This document shows positions 20,851-33,182 of a stretch of DNA of 64,000 nt, one piece after another. Both the position numbers and the translations under genes were made by a program. Position 1 is the stretch's first letter. The number at the start of each line of letters is the position of its first letter. Origin of the DNA: Mallotus nudiflorus (taxonomy: Eukaryota > Streptophyta > Magnoliopsida > Malpighiales > Euphorbiaceae); assembly GCA_947683625.1 (NCBI GenBank), contig CANTUR010000009.1, positions 6,523,501 to 6,587,500 of the forward strand, read 5' to 3'. Below the pieces are notes generated by a model that was given only the letters and a program-made list of their open reading frames with translations, searched no databases and was not told the origin of the DNA.

Positions 20851-22760
20851 CCTTAGGGCTTTTTACCAATTTAAGGCAAAAAGGAAAAAAAATGTTCTTG
20901 ATTTAGGGTACTTTTCAAAGTATTTCTAGATTTGGGATAAAAAAATAATTAAAAAATTAAAAAACAAAATTGATCCTAATCCGCCACTTAAAATGGCGGA
21001 AATACAAGAGTACTAGTGATTTTTGCCAGTTTTATTGGCGTTATAATTTTTCTTTAAAAAAAAATAAAAAGAGGAACTCCGCCAATGAAGATGGCAAAAC
21101 CCGGTCAAAAGCTACATTCTTGTAAGAAGACTAGCAGACTCCATGTGATTAATTAAAAAAAAAATTCTTGCTTCTCCACCAAACACACTTGCTCCTCAGC
21201 CAAACATATTTTAATATGTAAAAATCATGCAAATTCAACAAAAGTAACATAAAAATTTGACTAATATACTAAATTTTAACTAACAAAATATACAGAAATA
21301 TTTTCGTCATCTTACTGATTAAGTTGCTGAAAAATAAACAAATTTGGGAGTACAAAAAATTTAATTAAATGAATAGTAGTTTTATCAATAGCAAAAATAA
21401 CATTACGAATATGAAATGTCACGTAAAATTTTGAGTAACACACAAAATAAGAGCAAACAAAATAGATGAAAATGTTCATATCGCTATTCTGATGAAATAA
21501 CTGAAAGAAAAAAAAATTTGAGCACAAAATTATAAATAGTGATATTGGTAATAGAAAAAATAGGGAAAATAAAACTGTTAGTGTTAGAGTGGGATAGTTT
21601 TTTTGCATGGCCAACTTGTGTGTTTGTGTATACATATGGCAAACTCTTTTTAATTTTTAATTTTTAATTTTGATATTATAATAATTACAATTATTTATTT
21701 ATAATAATATTAAAAATAATATCATAATTACAATTATATTATGATTTTTAAATTTTAACACTATTATGATTATTTTAATTTTATATTATTATTATGGTCA
21801 AATTGTATATGACAAAATTTTTTTTATAATAATAATTATTTTATACATGAGTATGTGTGGTGTAGGTTTTTTAATTTTTAATTATAACTATGATGGTCTA
21901 ATTACTAACTAATAATTACATAATCATAAGCTTCACTTGCATGTATTTTTTTCCCTTCTCAATGAACTCTGCCATCGAACAGTAGGAATATGATTATTAC
22001 TCATAATACATTAATAATAAAATTATAATATTATTTTAATTATTATTATAATTAAATTAAAATAATCAAATGAACATTAAAATAAAAAATTATAATATTA
22101 TCGTAATTATAATATTATTTTTGATAATGCCATCAAAAATAATAAAAAACACTTGGGCTTGGCCGTTTGAAGTTATAATTATTTTTCATAATTATTATGA
22201 TATTAAAATGAAAAAAAATAAAAAACACTTGGGCTTGGCCGTTTGAAGTTATAAAAAAAAATACTTGGCATTAGCAAAAATAATATTAGGAATATGAAAT
22301 GTGCTTAAAATCACATAAAATTTTGAATAACATACTAAATAGGAGCAAACAAAATAAATGGATAGTGAGATTGGTGATAGTAAAAATGGAGAGATGAAAG
22401 CTGGTTTTTTTACATGGTTTGCTGGGCATATATATATATATATATATAGCCAACTTTTTTTAATTTTTAATTTTTTTATTTGTATATTATAATTATTTAT
22501 TTATAATAATATTAAAAATATTATCATAATTATACTTATATTATAATTTTTTAATTTTAACACTATTATGATTATTTGAATTTTATATTATTATTATTAT
22601 TATTAAGGTCAACTGGTAAAAGTTTTTTTTATAATAATTATTATTTTATACATGAGTGTGTGGTGTATTTTTTTTTAATTTTTAATTATTATTATGATGT
22701 CCTAATTACTAACTAATAATTACGTGAGCTTCATTTGTATGTATTTTTTTTCCATCTGGC

Positions 22761-22805
<45 letters not shown>

Positions 22806-22972
22806 CCAACTTTTTTAATTTTTAATTTGTTTATTTGTATATTATAATTATAATAATAATAATAATAATAATAATAATTATTATTATTATTATTATTAAA
22901 AATAATATCATAATTATAATTATATTATATATATTTTTTAATTTTAACACTGTTATGATTATTTGAATTTTA

Positions 22973-23014
<42 letters not shown>

Positions 23015-23315
23015 GGTCAACTAGCAAAAGTTTTTTTTTATAATAATTGTTATTTTATACATGAGTGTGTATGGTGTATTTTTTTTTAATTTTTAATTAT
23101 TATTATGATGTCCTAATTCCTATCTAATAATTACTTGAGCTTCATTTGCATGTATTTTTTTTTCCATCTAGCGGTAATGGTCCCCTCAAGAACACCAACA
23201 AAAAATAACCTAAATTTGGAATAACTTTATAAATTACCCTAAATTTGGAAATATTTTAAAAACTACCCTAAAGTGAGAAAAAAAAAATTTAACCTTGAAA
23301 TGGGGAAAAGTCCTA
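20851..23315. mobile_element. TIR-bounded non-coding DNA element (about 2.46 kb)
   Basis: The ends are imperfect inverted repeats of about 85 bp. Left (20852-20940): TAGGGCTTTTTACCAATTTAAGG, then TTTAGGGTACTTTTCAAAGT and ATTTCTAGATTTGGGATAA. The reverse complement of the right end (23234-23315) reads TAGGACTTTTCCCCATTTCAAGG, then TTTAGGGTAGTTTTTAAAAT and ATTTCCAAATTTAGGGTAA. The inner 39 bp match at 32 positions. TAACC flanks both sides (20846-20850, 23316-23320), a possible target duplication. The interior has no coding capacity; it has a palindrome CCGCCACTTAAAATGGCGGA (20981-21000) and large internal duplications. Superfamily unknown. Confidence 0.6.
21370..23180. repeat. Internal direct duplications within the TIR element
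   Basis: A block of about 590 bp at 21370-21960 is repeated, diverged and shortened, at 22260-22760, and its second half again at 22795-23180. Shared landmarks in order: AGCAAAAATAACATTA, GAGCAAACAAAATA, GCCAACTTTTTT, TTTTAACACTATTATGATTA, ATTATTTTATACATGAGT, ACTAACTAATAATTAC. A separate 37-bp repeat with core CACTTGGGCTTGGCCGTTTG occurs at 22140-22176 and 22217-22253. (TA)n and (ATT)n runs lie between copies (22425-22447, 22763-22804, 22977-23014). Confidence 0.75.
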
Positions 23316-23761
23316 TAACCCTACATTAAACACTATAAGAAAATTGATCTATAATAGGAGGAAATCTCATCACTAAATGTATGAAAACTATCATTAAAAC
23401 TCTTTAATGATGATAAAAAGCCTGTCATGGCCCGTTGTTATTACCTATCCGGTTAAAGGTAATTAATGACGGGACATGGTTCCCCTCGTTAAATATAATA
23501 GTGATGATATGGTTACCGTCATTAAAATGTATATTTAATGATAAAGTTTTGCATCACTATAGTATCATGGATCCAACATTAAAGAGATATTTAGTGATAA
23601 ATTGTACCCTCATTGTTTCAATTTTTCCTCCTAATAAATGGCACTTTAATAATGAATTTTTTTGTAATAATAGAACAATTTTCCTATCACTAAAAATACT
23701 TTGTTGATCAAATCTTTCTTGCTATATCAATTTTTTCCCTTACTAAAAGCCACATTATTAA

Positions 23762-25177
23762 CTAAAGTTCCTCACATTATATTAAAAATTGGCCATATAT
23801 ATATATTGAAGAAAACACAAAGTATATAATTGTACTACATTCCATCAACTGAAATACTCCTGATTACAAGGGTTATATATGTTTAAATATCCATAAAAGG
23901 TATATGAGTTCTATAAATACATGGATGTCAAAATATGAAATATATTGTCAAAGTTTCATTATAAACTTTCTATTGCTTGGCATTAATAAAATTTCATATA
24001 CAAGGATAATGTGCCATCAATGAACAACAAAAAATTGCTAAGTCAGTCAATTTTTTCCGTGTAAATTTTTTTTGTCACAATTAACCTACAAAAAATAAAA
24101 CAAAATGTATATATTTGCCTTCAAGATTAATAAGAAATAATAAATACAAAAGTTAAACTAAGAATAAAAATATAGCAAGTTATTGAATTTATCTATAGAA
24201 TTGATAAAATATTAATAAAAATTATGTAATGACAGTAAGGATATACCAAGAAGCAAAAAGAAGGAATTCAAAATGTGTCAATAGATTTAAGAATCATCCT
24301 AAAACAAGGAAGAAAACCATAGTAAATTATATCAATTAGAAAAGAAAACATCCATAAATCTATTAATGAGAAAAGTAATAAAGCTAGAACCAGCTGGCTA
24401 TATACAAGGAATAAAACCAATTCACAAACAACAGAACAAAAGAATTGAAATAGGTTGAAGTAGCAAAAAGAAGTATTGTGAATCAAAAATTGAACCCAAT
24501 AGTAGGAAAAGGCTAGCGGTACTATAGATAATGCCAAACATAAACCTTAGCTAGCAATTATAATTTGCCTATCAACTTTAAGTAATCCAAAAACAACACT
24601 TATAAACAACAAGAAATTAGATAGACAACCACAAAAAAAAAACCAAATTTATATACATGCTTGGATGATTTGCCAAAAGCCGGATTATCAATAAAGAGAT
24701 CAACATTAACAGACAACATGGAAGGGGCCATTTAATTGATCTGTTGAAAATAAATTATCAACTATCCTCTATATTATATTACACATATTTATATATATGC
24801 ATATTCTCAGCATATGAAATGTACTTGTTATGTTAAGATGATAAGTGGGTGGAGAATGACATTTTATTATCTCAACGTTCACCCTGATAAACCAAAAGGG
24901 CATAGGATTCTATAACATTAATTTTTTTTTAATAAGAAAACAATCTTAGTTGCATATAATATCATGTGACTACACAATATTGTTGCATGTGGATACAAAC
25001 AATCTGAACCTAACTTGTTTTTAAGCAAATGCTAATAGTTACTCATAATTTTCTAACATAAATAAAAAATGCTATAGCTTTTAATAACTAAAGTTGGATT
25101 TTAATAAAAATTACTAGAAGTTAGAAGGAGTTATCTAAATTGTTACTTGAGATGCAAGAGTCATTGAAAAAATTTAC
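23762..25177. other. CACTA interior, left part; mostly no gene
   Basis: AT-rich, with no recognisable transposase. One possible exon on the minus strand (24731 to about 24659) reads MAPSMLSVNVDLFIDNP then AFGKSSKH, ending at a GTATAT donor-like site. It follows two better-supported minus-strand exons at 25.2-25.5 kb and could belong to the same captured gene. I do not recognise the protein. The open frame at 24268-24537 (minus) is hydrophobic noise. Confidence 0.3.
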
Positions 25178-25277
25178 CTTTCAAGTTCTCCAACTTGCTA
25201 CCATTATCACGAACTGCACGGACAAGATGCAAAATACGATACTGGAGATTTTCATTTTTTGCAGTAAGCTTTTTAGC
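25178..25277 (-). pseudogene. Exon-like fragment of an unrecognised coiled-coil protein inside the CACTA
   Basis: On the minus strand an acceptor (CACTTTTAG) precedes 100 bp reading AKKLTAKNENLQYRILHLVR then AVRDNGSKLENLK, followed by a GTAAAT donor. It has no stop and a heptad-like pattern, so it looks like a real coding exon. It lies 71 bp after another exon-like block on the same strand. CACTA elements are known to capture host gene pieces; that is the inferred origin. The gene is not identified. Confidence 0.5.
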
Positions 25278-25348
25278 CTAAAAGTGCAAACTAAATGTAA
25301 TTTGGCTCAATTAAGATGAATACACCACTATAACTTTAGCATGCCTAC

Positions 25349-25452
25349 CTTCTTTTGTTTAGAAGCTAGCTCTGTGTTTGCACCTTCCAGCCTTTTTTAA
25401 GTTTACTAATCATTTTAAGAAGTTCCTTATTTTGAGCATCTGAGATAGTTCC
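25349..25452 (-). pseudogene. Second exon-like fragment, split by a solo LTR
   Basis: On the minus strand the exon starts after the acceptor TTGCTGACAG at 30881 and runs 10 bp to 30872. A minus-strand solo LTR interrupts it, and it resumes at 25452 down to a GTAGGC donor at 25349. It reads FGTISDAQNKELLKMISKLK, then in a shifted frame LEGANTELASKQKK, so one frameshift is present. GTTCC at the break is duplicated by the insertion. Together with the exon at 25178-25277 it suggests a spliced gene piece carried by the CACTA before the LTR arrived. Confidence 0.5.
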
Positions 25453-27505
25453 TGTCACAACCCGAACCCAGAGGCACGTGATTGACACTAGGGAATGGGA
25501 AAACAAAAAGCTACTAAAACTCATAGTAAGCCTTAAAAGAAAAATGTAGAATATTTCACTTTAAAACCTTATAATAAAATAATTAAATTATAATGCACAT
25601 TATCAAACTGATTTTTCTCAAATTAAATAATCTATACTATCATCATATATAAAATAACATTGGCTGTTATACAAAATAATATCTTAATATATAAATCTTA
25701 CTACATAATATCCAAATTTAAAATATGCAGTTATACAGTTCTCTACTATATTACACGGATACTAATACTAATATAAATATATAAACCTACATAAGATAGC
25801 CAGTGAAGGAGCTACACAGCGTAGAGAAGTAGGCTTAACAGAAAACTCCTAAACTCCTAAAAAAAATAAGTTGAGGCAAGTCAGACTTCACTGAATAAGC
25901 TAATAAAAGAAATGAATGTGGTTTAAAAATTTCCTTTAAAATAAGTATTTTTTTATATAAATAATATATTTATAATTTTATTCAAGTAATTTGATATACA
26001 TATGAGAAATCCATTTTTCAAAGGAAAGAAATAAATATTTAAATGCTTTTTAAAATACTTATGTATAAAAATTAGGTAGAACTTGATTTATCAATTTTTT
26101 TTATAATAGTCATACTGCTCACTTAAATTCAAGATTGTCGGATCTTGAGAGCAAAACATCACTAGATCATCTACCCCAGTGATTTAATAAATATTAATCC
26201 AATTATACTAGCAGTGTCCGAGGGCAAAACATCACCAAACCTTCAGCCCCAATATTTATCAAATAAACGAATATTATACTCCTAGCGGTGTTTGAGAGTG
26301 TCTGAGGGCAAAATATCACCAAACCATTAGCCCCAGTAATATAATTAATATAATAAAATATTATACCGGTGCGCACATGGTCCTGATGAAAACCATCAGG
26401 TAGCTCGTTCTACCATAGTTTATTTAAAATAAATGAAATTAAATAAAACAATAAAAATAGTAGTAAATAAAATAAATTAAAATAAACCAACTATAATTTA
26501 AATCATGCATCATTATTTAAAGAATATTGACTAGAATCTCGTAAAATTAAATTTCATCAAAATTTAATATGTTTTTAATTTAAAAACCCGACATACATTT
26601 CAAATATTAACTTACAAGATAAAGACGCTCCTCTAATACTTCGTGTCTGACCTCAACTAGTAGACGCGACTGTAGGGGCGACTAAAAGACAAAAAATAAA
26701 ATGACAATCAGAATAAAGGAAACCTAACTTCTAGAATTCTAAAGAAAACTCGATTCGAATTCAGAATAACAAGTTTAGGATTGACCCGGTGTCACATTTT
26801 ATAAGAAATCTACCGATAATTTGGCAAAGTTTCCTCTATAAAATGGACATCCCTCTACCGAAGTAGAGTCAATGCTACAAGCAAATACACTTCTAAATTC
26901 CACAGTAGCTCAACACCTCGAGTTGGTACCCCGAACTACACAAATCCCCAACCGAGGTTCATAAAACACAACAAAGCAAATATTAAATATTAATACATTA
27001 AAATCACCAAAAACCACAAAAATTATAAATAAATCATTATATAATTTATTCAATTTTCAAAACTATAAATACAATTATTTTTCACCATAATTTAATAAAA
27101 TCCCAGATAATAATATAATATTAATAAAAACCCAACTTTCCAAATATTCAACATAATATAGTCAAATTCAAAATTTAATTGTTCAAATAGTTTAAATATA
27201 CTATAATATTATTTAAAAACTCATTTAAATCACAAAAAATAAATAAATTATTTTTTGGATATAATTTCTGAAAATTAGTATCAATTAACTAAAATAGTTG
27301 TAAAAATTATTTTAATACCACATTTTATCTCAAAATTAACTAAAACATTATATCTAACTATACTATCAACAAAAACATACTATTTACCTATTATTTCAAA
27401 ATTCACATAATAATAATAATAATTCCTCAAAAATTAAATAAAATTACTAAAAAATTGTATTATTAATACTAAAATTACTAACTTAATTTATTAACCCTAT
27501 TAAAC

Positions 27506-29715
27506 TGTAATATCCCGTGTTTTTAAATATTTTAATACTGCATCAGGATATGCAGAGTTAATAATTTTTGTATATATTTACGATATTTTATGAGTTGCTA
27601 TTTAATTAAAATTGATTTTTAATTGTTTTATATTATTTTAAGCATTTTACGTAAAATTTTCCCGGGACTTACATTTTCGGAAAAATTGACACGTAAATTT
27701 TTTATTATTAATTATTTTAAACAATTTTACGGACTTGCATGAACTGATATATATTTTTAAAGTACTAAATAATGTATATATGTGTATTTATTTATTTAAC
27801 TAGGGTTTAATTAATTACCCTAATATTTTATTATTTATTAATTAGTTTTAATATTATTTAATTATTATTAGTGTATAAATTATTAAAAATATTAAATTAT
27901 ATGTGTGTGGTGTATATTTAATGTGTGTGAGTTTATATTATTTTAATATATAGTGTAAAGTATATATATATACATATACATTTAATATTAACAAAAAAAA
28001 ATAAAGTTTGATTTAATTACGAAATTGCCATCCATCCTCCTCCCTCACTCCCGATCGCTTCCATCGTCGTTTCGTTGCCTGCCATCCCGTTTTCTCACTG
28101 TCGGTGTGCCTCCTGGTGTGCCACCTCCTTCCCCACCTTCCCCGTCGCTAGCAGCGCCCTATTCTGTGGAGGTTTGGCCGGAATAAGCTCGGGAAGCCGA
28201 ATTCATTCTCACCGTCGATCACGGTGTTTTCGGCCACCATTTTTGACACCGTCGATCTCTTTCTTCTCCTTGAGCTCCGTTGCACTGAGACCGAGGCTTA
28301 GTGGATCAGGCCCATCGGACCTATCTCGAGGAGCGCACTAAGTGTGAGTTACTATTCTATATATATATGTTTTAGGGTGCATGATTTAGAAATGTATGTT
28401 TTATTTTGATTAATTATGCATAAATAATTCAATTAGTACTTAAGTTATTTCTAGTTTATTTTGGTTTATCTTTAATTTATTTTCGGTATATTTTAAATTA
28501 TATGCATGTTTTGCTAATAAATTAGGTTTAAAATGTTTTTGAATATATCTCTAGTTTATTTTGCAATTATATTGGGTTATTTGACATATATATACTCAAA
28601 ATATACCTGGTTTAATTTTGGTATATTTCTAGTATATATATAGTTTATGTTACTGTTTATTTTAAATTCATGCATCATTTATTTTATGAATGTATGTTCT
28701 ATACTTTAATGAAGGATATTGATAGAACATGCTACCTAGTGGGCAGCACTAGGACCGAGTACGTACCGGTACGCTAATAGCATTTAGGCTATATTACTAA
28801 CCATTTGTGGATATTGATTGGATATGATTATTTGATGTGTGATATGATTTGGGAGTGTGATTGCTGGAGCTCGGTTGACCAAGTGTCTCGGGGCCAATCA
28901 CACTGATAGTCAGACTACTTGAGCTCGGTTGACTTAGTGTCTCGGGGCCAATCACACTGATAGTCAGACTGCTAGAGCTCGGTTGACTTAGTGTCTCGGG
29001 GCCAGTTTACTATCCAAATGGAACAAGTGAATATATTTGGAATAAGTGAGTCTGTATGGCTAGAGTGTTGCCTAACACTGCTTTGAGGTTGCAATTTTCT
29101 AGGGTTCTATTTGATCCTTCATAAACTGTGATTTTCAATAAAAATATATAAAATGATTTTATTGCATCTGTGTGTAATTGCTTGTATACATACATATTAT
29201 ATATACTTTTGACTGTGTGCATTGTCATTTAGTATGCATGTATATATATTTTAGTAATTCACTTAGTGAGGTCTGACTCCCCTCCATTGATTATTTTTCA
29301 GGAGAGTCTTCTTCCTCAGACCTCAATAGTAGGCCTGTACGCCGAATTTATTCTGCTCCAGCTTCTTTATGTAAACTGCTTATCTGAGTCTTGAGTTTTA
29401 TTTTATAATCTAAACACTGCAGTAGTTGTAATAAATTATGGGTCTTATGTATTATATTTGTGTGAGTTATGTATTTTAAGAATTTGAACTGAAACTTGTA
29501 TTAAAAGATTTATTTATAGATATGAGATGAGGACTTGATTTAAATCCCGTGGTGGATTATTATTTTGATACTTATGATTTTATTTCCGCTGCATTAAGTG
29601 TTGTTGTTATTATTATTGTATGTTTTATTTTATTTTTAGGCTTGCTACGGGTTCCGGATTCGAAAGAATTCCTGTTCCCTAGTGCCGGTTATGGCCCCTG
29701 TTTTAGGTCGTGACA
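27506..29715 (+). mobile_element. Solo LTR (2210 bp) nested in the minus-strand solo LTR
   Basis: It starts TGTAATATCCCGTGTTTTTA and ends GGCCCCTGTTTTAGGTCGTGACA, here split as TTTTAGGTCGTGACA at the tip. TAAAC flanks both sides (27501-27505 and 29716-29720), a perfect 5-bp target duplication. A GC-rich island (28020-28340) follows an AT-rich U3. Three near-identical units with GAGCTCGGTTGACTTAGTGT lie at 28867-29004. The end type (TGCTACGGGTTCCGGATTCG then CCCTAGTGCCGG) is common for chromovirus-like Ty3/gypsy LTRs. The open frame 28075-28341 falls in the GC-rich island and has no known domain. Same family as the LTR at 32778. Confidence 0.9.
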
Positions 29716-30344
29716 TAAACTCAAATATTCATCCAAATATAATTAATTAATAACATTAACAAAATATACATAAAACTTAAAATACCTAAATAAATATATA
29801 CAATTCCATAAAATCAAATTAACCAACATAAATCACACTCATATATACCCATAACCAAAATCAGCCAAAATAATTTAGATCAATATATATATATATATAT
29901 ATCAACCCAAAAATTAACCAAATAATTAAAATAAAATTCTAGGTAATTTAAACAAATAATTTATAAATTAACAAAATCAAAATCAACCTAAAAACAAACT
30001 AAAATCAACTACCTAACGACCAAGACTAACCAGAAATCAACTACAACAATTCTAACTAACCTAAAATTCACCTGACTAAAACCAAGATCAAGAGGAAGAA
30101 GGCTACTGCCTTTTGTTGCCATTGTTGCAGCTATTTTTTTAGAGTTGCCAAGAGAAGATGCAGAGGAGGAGAAGAGATGTGATGGTGAGGTGAGGCTTAG
30201 GGTGCTGCTGGAAAGGATTGTTCCATGAGAAGGGTAAGCATGAAGAAGAAGAAGAGGGATAACACTAGCAAGAAAGAGAGGAAGAATGGGACAACAACAA
30301 AAAAATGGGTTTTATGGACTGAAATTGGTACCTTTGCAGCATAT

Positions 30345-30460
<116 letters not shown>

Positions 30461-30505
30461 ATGAATTTCCTCAACCACATATAAACATATATGGAAAAAC
30501 TTACC

Positions 30506-30540
<35 letters not shown>

Positions 30541-30881
30541 CACTCATGTGTATATATATAACCACAATAAAATAATAACCCTAGTTAAAATGATACTATA
30601 ATTAATAATAATGAATAATAATAATAATAATAATACTATGTATATATATATATATATATATATTATGACAGTAAAAATAATAATGCATGTGCATAAAAAT
30701 AAAATGATGTAGAAATAATAATATTTATAGTTCCCAATAGAATTTTTAAATTTAGTAATTAAATATAATAATTTAATATATCAATAATAACAACATAAAA
30801 TAAGATGATCAATATTGTTAAAAACTGTGATATTTGTATATTAAATAATTTAAAATATTCGGATTATTACAGTTCCAAATT

Positions 30882-32777
30882 CTGTCAGCAAGAAGCAAAT
30901 GTGTAGTTCATGTTCGTAGAATTAGTATGGACAGCTTCTTAGATTCCTAAAAAAAGGAATTAAAGTTTTCAAATATCTTTATATTATTAACTGGCATCCA
31001 ACATTTAAGACCATGGAAATAAATGCTATAATTATTAAGATATAGTATGCTGAGATCAACTATATAGTGCTTATAAAGCATTTTTAAAACTATACAAACT
31101 ATTGTTCTTACTTTTGTCAAACTATATTGCAAATCTGCACTAGAAAAACATTATGTATCTTGATGAGTTTATACAATTCACAAGATACATAATCTCATAA
31201 AAAAATTTAAACAAATAACAAAGAGACCAGAACTTATATGCATCAAATAAATAACCTAGAAAAAGCAAATAAATTGAAAAAAATAAAAGCATATAGGTAG
31301 TTGATCATATAAAAGACAAAAAAATGCATATACACATTTGGCATAGAAAAAAAAATCATATAAATTAAAAAACCATGAGGTTGCAATTGAAGGTGAACCA
31401 TGAGTGGCATAGGAGCGAAAGAAGAAATTATTGTAATGAATCTCTCAGAATGAGATATACTGACAAGAAAAAGTGATTATATCATTTATCTTTGCAATGA
31501 TGATGAATATATATATTTTTTCAATTGTTAATAAAAAAAATAATAATTTTGGCAAAAAAATGTAACTTGTATCATTAGCATGATAACATAGTAACACAAA
31601 TCTGTATGCCAATTAATTCAACATGTACACTTAATATGTAATTGTTGTGTTACCTCACTTAATTGGCACAATAGTTTCCAATTGTAAAAAAACACAACCA
31701 AACTGAAAAACATTAAGGCAATTGCTAGAATCAAGATAAACAGTGTATATGATTTTCTTTTTTCTTCCTTTATAACATCCATATGCAAGCTATTCAAATA
31801 ATCACTCCAGGAACACAATACATGTATTATCTGATCACTTGATAAATACATTTATATGAGTATCCAATTATGCTAGAAAGCCATAGGGATTAAGTTCAAA
31901 TGAAAATGTCCCCTCTTGGCACAACATTGAAAGTCTTTGTATGTATGTTAAATTAGGAAACTAGCAAACAAGTTTATTAGAGAATGCAAGGAATGCGCTT
32001 TTCAGACACATAATCTATGAATGCACTTTTATGGTTGAATTCCATATTTAAAAGCTTTACACTATAGAATGTTTGTAGCTACAAATTGGACTGCTGATAT
32101 CTTTAAAAAATAAAAGATACATAGGTAGATGCACCATAGGCCCTTAGATATATTATAAGTCCCAGGCCACTTTATATGAGCTCTCTAATACCCAACTGCT
32201 GGATTTGGTCCTAAGTGGCAAAATCATAGCACAAATACCTTGTGCACTATAAGAGATTTAATGAAATTATCAGTTATCAATATTATAAAAAGTTTAATAT
32301 CTGGTAACTTTGTACTAAGTGTTTAAGGAAACTTCATAACTAGAAATAGTATATTTAATTTATTATTTATATAATTATGCTTAATAATTTGATACTTATG
32401 TGCCTATCTTTCTTCTAATCAGCAATGCAAGATGATTTTTCATTTTTGGTTGGAATTAATATGTTTAACTATTTCAATGATTCATATACCTATCCTAGGT
32501 GTTGCATGTTATTATATATCAATTTTGCCTAGATTGTATCTTCGCATTGCACTTACATGAAAAGGATTTCTCATTTGCCAATTTCTTTTTTTTTTTTTCA
32601 AGAGGCATGCCAGTGTGATATTTGTGGCTCTAAGTTTGGAAGAGGATTTGGTTAGAGCTTTATAAGTTTTTTCTCATTGGATTTCGTACTTTAACTAGTT
32701 ACCACTAAACTGTGATACTTAAAATTTTTGTCAATGGTCGACTTTAAAGCTATTAACTTGAATATGGAAATAGTTTT
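30882..32777. other. CACTA interior, middle part; no clear gene
   Basis: About 1.9 kb between the solo LTR and the next LTR. AT-rich; no transposase motif on either strand. At 32608-32650 (+) a short segment reads CQCDICGSKFGRGFG, a CxxC pair without a partner, after a T-rich tract that could act as an acceptor; too short to call. The minus-strand open frame 31618-31851 contains one hydrophobic segment (ILILAIALMFFSLVVFFY) but no other support. Confidence 0.3.
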
Positions 32778-33131
32778 TGTAATAACCCTAGCTTTTAAAT
32801 TATTTTAATATTAAATGAGATATGCAGTGTTAATAAAATTTAAAAGTCAAATTTAATTATTTTACTATTTTGTGATTAATTACTATTATTTTATGTTTAA
32901 TTAAATTTCATACGTAAATATATTATTTTGAAACTCATTATTTTGAACATTTAAATTGCAATATTTATATTTACTATTTTTTCGGATAGTATTATTTTAA
33001 TAACATTAATTTATGTGCATTATTATCTTAATATTGTTATTTTTATTAAATTACATTATTGGTATTATTATTATATATTCTTTACATAAATGTTATTTTA
33101 TGTAAATGTATGTGTATATTTGTGTGTGTGT

Positions 33132-33182
<51 letters not shown>

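Noticed and set aside
28075..28341. 88-codon open frame with Cys/Ser-rich content
   Set aside because: It sits in the GC-rich island of an LTR, and its equivalent in the sister LTR (33355-33555) is not conserved as protein.
31618..31851. Minus-strand frame with one transmembrane-like segment
   Set aside because: AT-rich DNA often gives such hydrophobic frames. It has no homologous pattern or splice support.
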